Made by a program: the position numbers and the translations under genes. The notes under the pieces were generated by a model. That model searched no databases. It worked only from the letters and a program-made list of their open reading frames with translations, and was not told the origin of the DNA. From Bacillota bacterium (GTDB taxonomy: Bacteria; Bacillota; Clostridia; Lachnospirales; Lachnospiraceae): a DNA stretch of 23,088 nt. Positions 7,864 to 14,608 of the stretch are shown here, one piece after another (position 1 is the stretch's first letter; each line of letters opens with the position of its first letter). The stretch spans positions 1 through 23,088 of the forward strand of contig JAFAGA010000093.1 in NCBI GenBank assembly GCA_023423045.1, given 5' to 3'.

Positions 7864-7891
7864 TATATTAATCCTTTCCTTTTTACACATC

Positions 7892-7905
7892 GGTAAGCGC
7901 TTCCC
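7892..7905. promoter_or_regulatory. cre-like site in the foldase leader
   Basis: GGTAAGCGCTTCCC keeps the AAGCG core of catabolite responsive elements but deviates at both ends. It lies about 30 bp upstream of the foldase ATG. This is weak evidence for CcpA control. Confidence 0.25.
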
Positions 7906-8014
7906 CTCATCCGAAATTAATTTTGCAGTGCTATATTCCGTTATAACATATTTTCTGCGAAAAAGAAAGCAAAAAACATGATTTCACAAATATTTCATCT
8001 ATTCAGGAGCAGTC

Positions 8015-8045
8015 AAAAAAGCCCCCGAAAGATGCCTTCGGGGGC
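8015..8045 (-). terminator. Strong intrinsic terminator of darA
   Basis: On the minus strand GCCCCCGAA pairs perfectly with TTCGGGGGC (9 bp) around a 7-nt loop and is followed by six T residues. It lies about 160 nt past the darA stop, beyond two copies of the repeat described at 8050-8210. The rest of the 7864-8014 gap holds the foldase leader. Confidence 0.9.
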
Positions 8046-8049
8046 TTAT

Positions 8050-8122
8050 CATGTTCATGATCTTCAGCTCCGCTCGCATGCTCACAAGCAAGCTTGCAGC
8101 ATGTTCACTACGCTTTCTATAT
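8050..8122 (-). repeat. Dispersed structured repeat unit A1
   Basis: A 73-bp unit that is identical to 8138-8210 except for one base. On the minus strand it contains GAAAGCG near its 5' end, then a stem formed by CATGCT and AGCATG with an inner CAAG/CTTG stem, then GGAGCTGAAGATCATGAAC. Related units occur at 14358-14520 on the plus strand. Confidence 0.9.
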
Positions 8123-8149
8123 ATCATGAACGTAAACCATGTTCATGAT
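8123..8149 (-). repeat. Hairpin between repeat units A2 and A1
   Basis: ATCATGAAC and GTTCATGAT form a perfect 9-bp stem around a 9-nt loop, overlapping the end of one unit and the spacer before the next. The comparable hairpin at the second locus lies at about 14418-14440. Confidence 0.75.
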
Positions 8150-8210
8150 CTTCAGCTCCGCTCGCATGCTCACAAGCAAACTTGCAGCATGTTCACTACG
8201 CTTTCTATAT
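8138..8210 (-). repeat. Dispersed structured repeat unit A2, overlapping the darA stop
   Basis: Second unit of the pair, period 88 bp. Its minus-strand 5' end, ATATAG, provides the last Ile codon and the TAG stop of darA, so the repeat begins inside the gene end and lies wholly in its 3' untranslated region. Confidence 0.9.
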
Positions 8211-8522
8211 CTTCTCGTATCGATCTACATCCATGACGAATATGGTGGCTCCTCCTACATTGACGACAACATTCATCGCTGCATATTCCACCGCTCCAAC
8301 GGGATTAGAGATGATCTGCTGTCTGGGACCGCACTCCTTCCTCACGATCTCAATGACCTGATCAACCTTTTCTTCTTCGGTTCCGATCATCAGAGTCGTA
8401 TTGCCTTCCCGGAGAAAGCCTCCTGTCGATGCCAGTTTCGTTACATAATAACCTGATTTGTTCAGTGCTTCCGTTACATAGCTGCTATCAACATTACGGA
8501 CGATTACATAGATTAATTTCAT
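8205..8522 (-). CDS. darA: Cyclic-di-AMP receptor, PII-like (DarA/PstA family)
   Basis: A 105-residue protein matching the CdAMP_rec family (PII-like trimeric c-di-AMP sensors named PstA or DarA). Seen here are the ferredoxin-like opening MKLIYVIV, the glycine-rich loop STGGFLREGNTTLMIG (about residues 32-47) that contacts the nucleotide in the family, and the terminal VGGATIFVMDVDRYEKI. It is a cytosolic signal protein whose effector partner is poorly known. AAAGGA precedes the ATG at 8522. It has its own good promoter and a strong terminator, so it is monocistronic. Two tandem copies of a dispersed repeat form most of its 3' UTR, the first starting within the stop codon. Confidence 0.95.
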   Translation of the reverse strand: MKLIYVIVRNVDSSYVTEALNKSGYYVTKLASTGGFLREGNTTLMIGTEEEKVDQVIEIVRKECGPRQQIISNPVGAVEYAAMNVVVNVGGATIFVMDVDRYEKI

Positions 8523-8621
8523 AGAATCCCATCCTTTCTATCAATTAATAATTCCGTCTTAACGAAATGTATAAGGCTCCTGTATCATAACAGTAAATTC
8601 TGAATATCCGCTTCTAATTTT

Positions 8622-8650
8622 ATTATAGTATAACCCTCCGCGAATGTAAA
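8622..8650 (-). promoter_or_regulatory. darA promoter
   Basis: On the minus strand TTTACA (8645-8650), exactly 17 bp, then TATAAT (8622-8627). The leader to the darA ATG would be about 90 nt. Confidence 0.8.
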
Positions 8651-8672
8651 GAGATAATACCATAAAGAGAGG

Positions 8673-8692
8673 AGAAGCCAGCGGGTTACGCT
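8673..8692. repeat. 7-bp GC hairpin upstream of the small ORF
   Basis: GCCAGCG and CGCTGGC flank the loop ggtta, directly upstream of the strong ribosome binding site at about 8704-8712. It could be a 5' stabilising stem of a short transcript; no U tract follows. Confidence 0.5.
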
Positions 8693-8719
8693 GGCTCTTA
8701 AAAAGGGGAGGGAAAATTT

Positions 8720-8773
8720 ATGAAAAAAATTCAATCTATAATAAATTGGCTTGTTATTAGTCGAAGTCAGTAA
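8720..8773 (+). CDS. Possible 17-residue small protein behind a very strong RBS
   Basis: The peptide reads MKKIQSIINWLVISRSQ. Its ATG is preceded by GGGGAGGG with a 7-nt gap, a stronger Shine-Dalgarno match than most annotated genes here. A GC hairpin lies just upstream, and an inverted repeat (GAAGTCA at 8763-8769, TGACTTC at 8788-8794) followed by TTTT lies across and after the stop codon and could terminate a short transcript. The peptide is basic at its start with an amphipathic or hydrophobic middle, as in leader peptides or small membrane peptides. No clear plus-strand promoter is seen. It lies opposite in direction to its neighbours ileS and darA. The function is unknown and it may not be expressed. 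Confidence 0.4.
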   Translation: MKKIQSIINWLVISRSQ

Positions 8774-8816
8774 CCGCTCTGCAGTCGTGACTTCTTTTGA
8801 TGAATTCCATTGATGA

Positions 8817-8857
8817 ATTCTATATTTGTATTATAGAATGAAAATGTGTTCATTCTA
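8817..8857. repeat. Two overlapping, mutually exclusive hairpins
   Basis: ATTCTATA (8817-8824) pairs with TATAGAAT (8832-8839), while TAGAATGAA (8834-8842) pairs with TTCATTCTA (8849-8857). The two stems share 8834-8839, so only one can form at a time. Such an arrangement is seen in attenuators and in nested palindromic repeats. Confidence 0.5.
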
Positions 8858-8924
8858 TTACCGAATCATGAACTATTTATGAAGATTTTTTAGCCGTGTT
8901 CATAATTGGAACATGCCGGGTCAC

Positions 8925-8980
8925 AGACCAGAGACAGGCAGGCGGAGGAACCATATCCTCCGCCTGCCTGTCTTTGGTCT
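8925..8980 (-). terminator. 25-bp near-perfect hairpin after ileS
   Basis: Arms 8925-8949 and 8956-8980 pair at all 25 positions (one G-U) around a 6-nt loop, and flanking gggt/accc could extend the stem. It begins 17 nt past the ileS stop. No U tract follows on the minus strand, so it may act as a 3' end stabiliser or RNase III substrate rather than a simple intrinsic terminator. Confidence 0.6.
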
Positions 8981-8997
8981 ATAACCCTATTGGGTAT

Positions 8998-11900
8998 TTA
9001 AAGCTTCTCCACCCCAAGAACGACCTCTTCTCCGTTCAAATTCCAGCTCTTTGTGTAGCCCTGGACAAGGTCAAACAGAAGCTCATCCGCAAGAACCTGC
9101 GTTTTGATCTCATCCGCATTGCGAAGAACAATATCCTTAATTCTGTCATTGCCGCTTTGGGATACCCGGATATGATCCATCACCTCAAAGTCAGCTTCCT
9201 TGCGCATCGTCTGGATCTTGCTGATGATTTCATTGACAAAGCCTTCCTCGAGCAGCTCTTCTGTCAGGTTTGTATCCAGCACAACCGTGATACCATGATC
9301 AGAGTCGGAAACAAATCCCTCGGTCTGGGCAGCCTCGATCAATAGATCCTCTTTGTCCAGCGCCGCTTCCACACCCTCCAGCGTGATTTTAAGCCGGCCT
9401 GTTGCATTGATTTCATCCATCGCTTCATTTCCGTTCAGCTCTGACAGCAGTGTGCGGATTGCGCCAATCTGCTTGCCGAACTTCGGTCCCAGGGTCTTAA
9501 GCTGGGGCTTAAAACTATAGGAAGTAAAGCTGCGGACATCGTCCGTGAACACAACTTCCTTCACATTTAATTCCTCTGCAATAATAGCCGTATAGAAATC
9601 GGACAGCGCCGCTTCCGCCTTTACATACATTCTGCCGATGGGCTGGCGATTCTTAATATTTGCAGCATTGCGGCAGGCACGGCCAAGGACTACCACCTCC
9701 AGCACTTCTTCCATATTCACTTCCAGCTCAGTATCAATCCATTCCTCCCGGGCTTTAGGATAATCGCACAGATGAATGCTCTTCGGCGCTGTTGTATCAA
9801 TATTAGCCACCAGATTCCGGTAGATATCCTCCGTCATAAACGGAATGAAAGGTGCTGCAACCTTGGATACGGTTACCAGGGCCGTATACAGAGTCATATA
9901 GGCATTAATCTTATCCTGAGGCATATCTTTTGCCCAGAAGCGCTCCCTGCTTCTTCTTACATACCAGTTGGAGAGCTCATCGACAAAATCAGCCAGGAGT
10001 CTTGCCCCTTCCGTGATCCGGTAGTTATCCAGGTGTCCATCCACGGATTTTACCAGGGTATTCAGCCTTGATAACAGCCAGCGATCCATTACCGACAGCT
10101 TATCATATTCCAGTTCATACTTCGTAGCATCAAACTCATCGATATTGGCATATAGCACAAAGAATGCATAGGTATTCCACAGAGTGCCCATGAACTTTCT
10201 CTGGCCCTCTGTCACCGCACCGTGATGGAAGCGGTTCGGCAGCCATAGCGCTGAGTTGACATAGAAATACCAGCGGACTGCATCGGCTCCGTGCTGCTCC
10301 AGGGCATCGAAGGGATCTACTGCATTGCCCTTGGACTTTGACATCTTCTGCCCGTTCTCATCCTGCACATGGCCCAATACAATTACATTCTTAAAGGACG
10401 CCTTATTGAATATAAGCGTGGAGATCGCCAGGAGGGAGTAGAACCAGCCTCTGGTCTGATCCACGGCCTCACTGATAAAGTCAGCCGGGAAATTATCCTC
10501 AAATATTTCTTTGTTCTCAAATGGATAGTGCCACTGGGCAAAGGGCATGGAGCCGGAGTCATACCAGCAGTCGATTACCGGTTTCACACGTGTCATCTCC
10601 TTGCCGCATTCCGGGCAGCGGATGGTCACCGCATCAATATATGGCCTGTGGAGTTCGATCTCCTCCGGGCAGTTGTCAGACATGGACCGCAATTCCTCGA
10701 TACTTCCGATGCAATGCCGGTGCCCGTCCTCACACTCCCAGATGGGAAGCGGCGTTCCCCAGTAACGGTCACGGGAAAGCCCCCAGTCCTGCACATTCTT
10801 CAGCCAGTCACCGAAACGTCCCTGGCCGATGCTCTCCGGCATCCAGTTGATGGTATTATTATTAGCGATCAGATCCTCTTTTACCGCGGTCATCTTGATA
10901 AACCAGGATTCTCTCGCATAATAGATCAGAGGGGTATCACAGCGCCAGCAGAAGGGATAGCTGTGCTCGAACTTCAGAACTTTAAACAGCAGGCCTTTCT
11001 CTGCCAGCATCTTCATAATGGGTTCATCCGCCTTCTTGCAGAACATGCCCGCAAGATCTGTGGCTTCCGGTTTAAACTCGCCCTTGCCGTCAATTAACTG
11101 AACAAAGGGAAGATCATAGGCCCTGCCCACACGGGAGTCATCCTCACCGAAGGCCGGAGCGATATGGACCACGCCGGTACCGTCGGACAGAGTTACATAA
11201 TTATCGCAGGTAACATAATGCCCCTTCTTATCCAGATTCGCATAATCAAACAGGGGCTCGTATTCCTTATATTCCAGATCCTTGCCCACATAGGTCTCTT
11301 CCACCTCGTAATCGCCTTCCAGAATGGAAAGTAATGCCTCCGCCAGGATGTAATGCTCCGTTGCTGCCGCCGGGGCCGGTTCATGCTCATGAGCGTGGTC
11401 ATGCCCGCAGGAGCAGCCTCCGTCCTTCTTCAGCACATTTCCCTTTGCATCCACACTTACCTTAACCTTAACATAGGTCTCTTCCGGGTTCACGCACAAT
11501 GCCACGTTAGAGGGCAATGTCCAGGGTGTTGTTGTCCATGCCAGGATATATTCGTCTTTCGTTCCTTTGACGCGGAATTTGGCGATTACGGACTTCTCCT
11601 TCACATCCTTATAGCCCTGAGCAACCTCATGGCTGGAGAGCGGGGTTCCGCATCTGGGGCAATAGGGGACAATCTTGAAGCCCTTATACAAAAGCCCCTT
11701 ATCCCAAATCTGCTTCAGAGACCACCATTCCGACTCAATATAATTATTGTGGTAGGTTACATAGGGATCCTCCATATCGGCCCAAAAGCCCACGGTTCCG
11801 GAGAAGTCTTCCCACATACCCTTGTATTTCCATACGCTTTTCTTACATTCCTCCAGGAAAGGCTCCAAACCATATTCTTCAATCTGTTCCTTCCCGTCGA

Positions 11901-12204
11901 TTCCCAGCTTCTTCTCAACCTCCAGCTCAACCGGAAGTCCATGGGTATCCCAGCCCGCTTTACGAAGCACACTGTACCCCTTCATGGTCCGGTATCTCGG
12001 GATGATATCCTTAATAACTCTGGTCAGCACATGGCCGATATGCGGCTTTCCGTTGGCGGTGGGAGGCCCGTCATAGAAGGTGTAGGTCTCACCCTCCTTA
12101 CGCTCCTCTATGCTGGATTCAAAGATTTGATTATCCTGCCAGAACTTTAATACCTTTTTCTCCCGGTCGACAAAGTTTAAATCTGTGGGCACCTTATCGT
12201 ACAT
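8998..12204 (-). CDS. ileS: Isoleucyl-tRNA synthetase, type 2
   Basis: A 1068-residue class I synthetase that charges tRNA-Ile and edits misactivated valine. Visible are the HIGH motif (55-58), the CP1 editing domain with TTTPWTLPSN and GVVHIAPAFGEDD, a WYDSGSMPF segment, and KMSKS (620-624). The anticodon-binding region is followed by the DUF5915-like C-terminus (LTEELLEEGFVNEIISKIQTMRKEA) instead of the zinc-binding end of type 1 enzymes. This supports the eukaryote-like IleRS2 class, which as a family tends to tolerate mupirocin. Within the editing domain lies an odd Cys/His-rich insert at about 262-276 (C264, C266, H268, H270, H272, H274) followed by an Ala/Pro linker. The ATG at 12204 follows AGGAGG. 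A T-box leader upstream senses uncharged tRNA-Ile. Confidence 0.97.
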   Translation of the reverse strand: MYDKVPTDLNFVDREKKVLKFWQDNQIFESSIEERKEGETYTFYDGPPTANGKPHIGHVLTRVIKDIIPRYRTMKGYSVLRKAGWDTHGLPVELEVEKKLGIDGKEQIEEYGLEPFLEECKKSVWKYKGMWEDFSGTVGFWADMEDPYVTYHNNYIESEWWSLKQIWDKGLLYKGFKIVPYCPRCGTPLSSHEVAQGYKDVKEKSVIAKFRVKGTKDEYILAWTTTPWTLPSNVALCVNPEETYVKVKVSVDAKGNVLKKDGGCSCGHDHAHEHEPAPAAATEHYILAEALLSILEGDYEVEETYVGKDLEYKEYEPLFDYANLDKKGHYVTCDNYVTLSDGTGVVHIAPAFGEDDSRVGRAYDLPFVQLIDGKGEFKPEATDLAGMFCKKADEPIMKMLAEKGLLFKVLKFEHSYPFCWRCDTPLIYYARESWFIKMTAVKEDLIANNNTINWMPESIGQGRFGDWLKNVQDWGLSRDRYWGTPLPIWECEDGHRHCIGSIEELRSMSDNCPEEIELHRPYIDAVTIRCPECGKEMTRVKPVIDCWYDSGSMPFAQWHYPFENKEIFEDNFPADFISEAVDQTRGWFYSLLAISTLIFNKASFKNVIVLGHVQDENGQKMSKSKGNAVDPFDALEQHGADAVRWYFYVNSALWLPNRFHHGAVTEGQRKFMGTLWNTYAFFVLYANIDEFDATKYELEYDKLSVMDRWLLSRLNTLVKSVDGHLDNYRITEGARLLADFVDELSNWYVRRSRERFWAKDMPQDKINAYMTLYTALVTVSKVAAPFIPFMTEDIYRNLVANIDTTAPKSIHLCDYPKAREEWIDTELEVNMEEVLEVVVLGRACRNAANIKNRQPIGRMYVKAEAALSDFYTAIIAEELNVKEVVFTDDVRSFTSYSFKPQLKTLGPKFGKQIGAIRTLLSELNGNEAMDEINATGRLKITLEGVEAALDKEDLLIEAAQTEGFVSDSDHGITVVLDTNLTEELLEEGFVNEIISKIQTMRKEADFEVMDHIRVSQSGNDRIKDIVLRNADEIKTQVLADELLFDLVQGYTKSWNLNGEEVVLGVEKL

Positions 12205-12262
12205 ATCAATTCCTCCTATTAATTAATATTTACAAAGATTTCATGGAGGGCCATTCCTCCTT

Positions 12263-12283
12263 AAACTGTTTTCCTTACAGTTT
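12263..12283 (-). repeat. 7-bp hairpin between T-box terminator and ileS
   Basis: AAACTGT and ACAGTTT flank a 7-nt loop in the untranslated stretch after the T-box terminator. A further GGAGG/CCTCC pairing at 12245-12260 lies closer to the gene. These may stabilise the mRNA after read-through. Confidence 0.4.
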
Positions 12284-12289
12284 GATATA

Positions 12290-12566
12290 ATTAAAAAACG
12301 CTCCCATCCGAAATAGGATGAGAGCTGTTCGCTATCATTATACCACCTGTTTCACGTACTCTGCCATAAAGGCATTCATACATTATCTATATAACGGTAG
12401 ATACCGGCGCAACCTACTCAGCGGTTATATAACCGGCCTTTTGATCTTGCAACTAGGGAGTGATTTTCAGTCACAGGCTACTGATACCGGGCTTACACTA
12501 TTCCCAGCTCGCTGAAATGTTCGCAATGTGCTTACTCTCTCCGTCAATGTATTTATTAATTTCAAT
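12290..12566 (-). ncRNA. T-box riboswitch controlling ileS (specifier ATC)
   Basis: On the minus strand, stem I starts with GAGAGAGTAAG near 12545 and holds an AGCGAGCTGGG apical motif. The descending side reads CTGAAA-ATC-ACTCCC, which places the isoleucine specifier ATC at 12462-12464. The T-box sequence AGGTGGTA (about 12341-12348) contains TGGT (12342-12345), complementary to the ACCA end of uncharged tRNA. It is followed by the terminator at 12293-12325. Uncharged tRNA-Ile binding would favour the antiterminator and allow ileS expression. The T-box core is less canonical than the textbook consensus, but all parts are in order. Confidence 0.88.
12293..12325 (-). terminator. T-box regulated terminator
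   Basis: On the minus strand GCTCTCATCC pairs with GGATGGGAGC (10 bp, one G-U) around TATTTC and is followed by CG? absent, then a GTTTTTT tract: the run of six T residues lies at 12293-12298. The 5' arm would be sequestered in the alternative antiterminator. Confidence 0.85.
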
Positions 12567-12573
12567 TTTATTT

Positions 12574-12602
12574 ATCATAGTATAAAATTTTTTTGTTGTC
12601 AA
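12574..12602 (-). promoter_or_regulatory. ileS promoter
   Basis: On the minus strand TTGACA (12597-12602), a 17-bp spacer and TATGAT (12574-12579). Transcription would start at about 12566, just ahead of T-box stem I. Confidence 0.8.
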
Positions 12603-12754
12603 TAGCTTTGAAATAGGATCCATGCGAATCCAGACAAATTAAATATATTTTATTACAAATGGATTTTATACAATATTATCATTATAATATGGGGTATCGT
12701 CTAAAATATCTTTTTTTGCTGTATTCCGAGAATGGAATTTAGTTGATTGTGCGC

Positions 12755-12783
12755 TTGACTTATTTATGAATCTGGTATATGTT
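12755..12783 (+). promoter_or_regulatory. Candidate pncB promoter
   Basis: TTGACT (12755-12760), a 17-bp spacer and TATGTT (12778-12783), about 50 bp before the pncB ATG. The rest of the AT-rich 12603-12754 interval shows no gene. Confidence 0.5.
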
Positions 12784-12840
12784 TTTTTATGGATAAAACG
12801 CTTATATTACAGCGGACTGGACTTCGAAACGGAGGAATTT

Positions 12841-14295
12841 ATGGACAAACAAAATTTAACTTTATTGACAGACTTTTATGAGCTGACAATGATGCAGGGT
12901 TATTATCATAATAAGAATAATGAAACGGTAATTTTTGATATGTTTTACCGTGAAAATCCCAGCGGAAGCGGATATGCCATCTGTGCCGGCCTGGAGCAGG
13001 TGATTGAATATATAAAGAACCTGCACTTTACGGATGATGATATTGAATACTTAAGATCCTTAAAAATATTTCAGGAAGGGTTTCTCTCTTATCTGAAAGG
13101 ATTTCATTTTACCGGAGATATCTATGCCATTCCGGAAGGAACCGTTGTATTTCCCATGGAGCCGCTGGTTAAGGTAATCGCTCCCATCATGGAAGCCCAG
13201 CTGATTGAAACCGCCCTGCTAAACATTATCAACCACCAGAGCTTGATTGCCACCAAGGCCTCCCGTGTGGTTTACGCCGCAGTCGGTGAACCCGTTATGG
13301 AATTTGGACTGCGCAGAGCCCAGGGTCCGGACGCAGGAACCCTTGGAGCGAGAGCCGCCGTCATCGGTGGCTGCATCGGAACCAGCAATGTCTTGTCGGC
13401 GAAGCTGTATGATCTCCCTGCCCTGGGTACCCATGCCCACAGCTGGATTATGAGCTTTGAGGACGAATTGACTGCCTTCCGCAAATATGCTGAGCTTTAT
13501 CCCCAGAATACAACCCTTCTGGTGGATACCTATGATACCCTCCGAAGCGGCGTTCCCAATGCAATCCGGGTTTTTGAGGAAATGCGGGCCGCCGGCAGAA
13601 TGCCGGAGAAGTACGGCATTCGTCTTGACAGCGGCGACCTGGCCTATCTCTCTAAAAAAGCCAGAAAGCAGCTTGATGCCGCCGGGTTTCCGGAGGCTAA
13701 GATTACCGCGTCCAGCGATCTGGATGAGTATTTGATCGATTCCCTGAAGACTCAGGGAGCTAAGATTGATACCTGGGGTGTGGGTACCAAATTAATTACC
13801 TCCAGAGACTGTCCCGCTTTCGGCGGAGTTTATAAGCTGGCCGCCATACAGAAGAACGGACAGTTCCTTCCCAAGATAAAATTATCTGAGAACCAGTGGA
13901 AGATCACAAATCCCGGCAACAAGAAAATCATCCGTATCTATGAGAAGGAAAGCGGCAAGGTCAAAGCGGACTTGATCGCCCTGCACGATGAGGAATTCCG
14001 CCCGGAGGAAAGAATGCTTCTATTTGATCCGGTTGCAACCTGGAAGAAGACCTATCTTGAACCCAATACCTATACCTTGAGAGAGCTTTTAGTCCCTATA
14101 TTTTTAGGCGGCAAATGCGTCTATACTTCCCCCTCGGTCATGGAGATCCGAGAGTACTGCCTGAAGGAGCAGGACTCCCTCTGGGATGAAGCCAGGCGCT
14201 TGATTAATCCACATATGGTATACGTGGATCTTTCTCTTAAGCTATACCGCATGAAAACCGAGCTCCTGGACAGTCTGACGGAGCACACCAAATAA
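12841..14295 (+). CDS. pncB: Nicotinate phosphoribosyltransferase
   Basis: A 484-residue enzyme of the NAPRTase family that makes nicotinate mononucleotide from nicotinate and PRPP with ATP, the first step of the Preiss-Handler route to NAD. Seen are the family opening LTLLTDFYELTMMQGYY, the conserved GTHAHS loop (196-201) in the region of the catalytic His, the YGIRLDSGDLAYLS segment near the phosphoribosyl-binding site, and ASSDLDEY with GVGTKL further on. The ATG at 12841 is preferred because GGAGG lies 5 nt upstream; an in-frame ATG at 12766 would add 25 unconserved residues and lies inside the candidate promoter. It is divergent from ileS and followed by an intergenic region with repeats. 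No partner NAD genes are present nearby. Confidence 0.95.
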   Translation: MDKQNLTLLTDFYELTMMQGYYHNKNNETVIFDMFYRENPSGSGYAICAGLEQVIEYIKNLHFTDDDIEYLRSLKIFQEGFLSYLKGFHFTGDIYAIPEGTVVFPMEPLVKVIAPIMEAQLIETALLNIINHQSLIATKASRVVYAAVGEPVMEFGLRRAQGPDAGTLGARAAVIGGCIGTSNVLSAKLYDLPALGTHAHSWIMSFEDELTAFRKYAELYPQNTTLLVDTYDTLRSGVPNAIRVFEEMRAAGRMPEKYGIRLDSGDLAYLSKKARKQLDAAGFPEAKITASSDLDEYLIDSLKTQGAKIDTWGVGTKLITSRDCPAFGGVYKLAAIQKNGQFLPKIKLSENQWKITNPGNKKIIRIYEKESGKVKADLIALHDEEFRPEERMLLFDPVATWKKTYLEPNTYTLRELLVPIFLGGKCVYTSPSVMEIREYCLKEQDSLWDEARRLINPHMVYVDLSLKLYRMKTELLDSLTEHTK

Positions 14296-14357
14296 AAGCT
14301 TCCATATATTACATCAATTATGACAGATTATTTACTGTTTTTTTCTAATTGATATGA

Positions 14358-14363
14358 TATAAT
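14358..14363 (+). promoter_or_regulatory. Possible extended -10 promoter within repeat unit B1
   Basis: TGA-TATAAT is an extended -10 element, but the expected -35 region (TGTTTT) is poor. It is also the left end of a dispersed repeat unit, so the match may belong to the repeat. If real, it could drive the vanY-plsC genes with a leader of about 240 nt. Confidence 0.35.
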
Positions 14364-14440
14364 GAAAGCGGAACGAGCATGATCAAGCTTGCTTGTGAGC
14401 ATACGATCGGAGCTGAAGATTATGAACTTCGTTCATGATC
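14358..14440 (+). repeat. Dispersed structured repeat unit B1 with hairpin
   Basis: This aligns over its length with the minus-strand units at 8050-8210. Shared blocks in order are GAAAGCG, GA(A/G)CATG, CAAGCTTGCTTGTGAGCAT, CGGAGCTGAAGAT and ATGAAC. It ends in a hairpin, GATTATGAAC-ttc-GTTCATGATC (10 positions, one G-U), as at the first locus. Confidence 0.8.
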
Positions 14441-14520
14441 TAATGAAAACGGAATAAGAAAAGGCAAGCTTGCTTGCCTTTTCCGATTGAAGCAACAAGA
14501 TCCTGAAGATTGTGAATCCG
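14441..14520 (+). repeat. Dispersed structured repeat unit B2 (diverged)
   Basis: The second unit is offset 81 bp from B1 and begins TAATGAAAACGGAATAAG against TAATGAAAGCGGAACGAG. It keeps the CAAGCTTGCTTG core and a CTGAAGATTGTGAA end. Its middle has become the perfect stem at 14459-14482. The rest of the 14296-14608 gap (14521-14600) shows nothing recognisable. Confidence 0.65.
14459..14482 (+). terminator. 10-bp hairpin in unit B2, possible pncB terminator
   Basis: AAAAGGCAAG and CTTGCCTTTT form a perfect stem around CTTG. The T residues are within the stem rather than after it, so efficiency is uncertain. It is the only terminator-like structure between pncB and vanY. Confidence 0.45.
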
Positions 14521-14608
14521 GTTTCTCCCCGGTCCATAACAACAGGAAAACGAATGCTAGGACAGAAGGTTAGCCCTCCTCGTTATATGTACGAAAGGAG
14601 TTAGTGAT

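Noticed and set aside
8050..8210. CRISPR array
   Set aside because: There are only two units, with a repeat of 73 bp and a spacer of 15 bp, and no cas genes; the relatives after pncB are diverged.
8051..8456. Plus-strand open frames across the darA repeats and darA itself
   Set aside because: They are translations of the 73-bp repeat and the antisense of darA, with no ribosome binding site; the repeated peptide simply mirrors the DNA repeat.
10369..12150. Long plus-strand open frames opposite ileS (242 and 265 codons)
   Set aside because: The minus-strand reading is a complete IleRS with all motifs. The antisense frames have no recognisable domains and no good start sites.
12216..12260. Possible 11-codon leader peptide in the ileS leader after the T-box terminator
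   Set aside because: The GGAGG lies only 1 nt from the ATG, too close to initiate, and T-box control already explains regulation.
14521..14600. Possible further riboswitch or RNA upstream of vanY
   Set aside because: No conserved riboswitch core or terminator/antiterminator pairing could be found; only the repeat units are supported.
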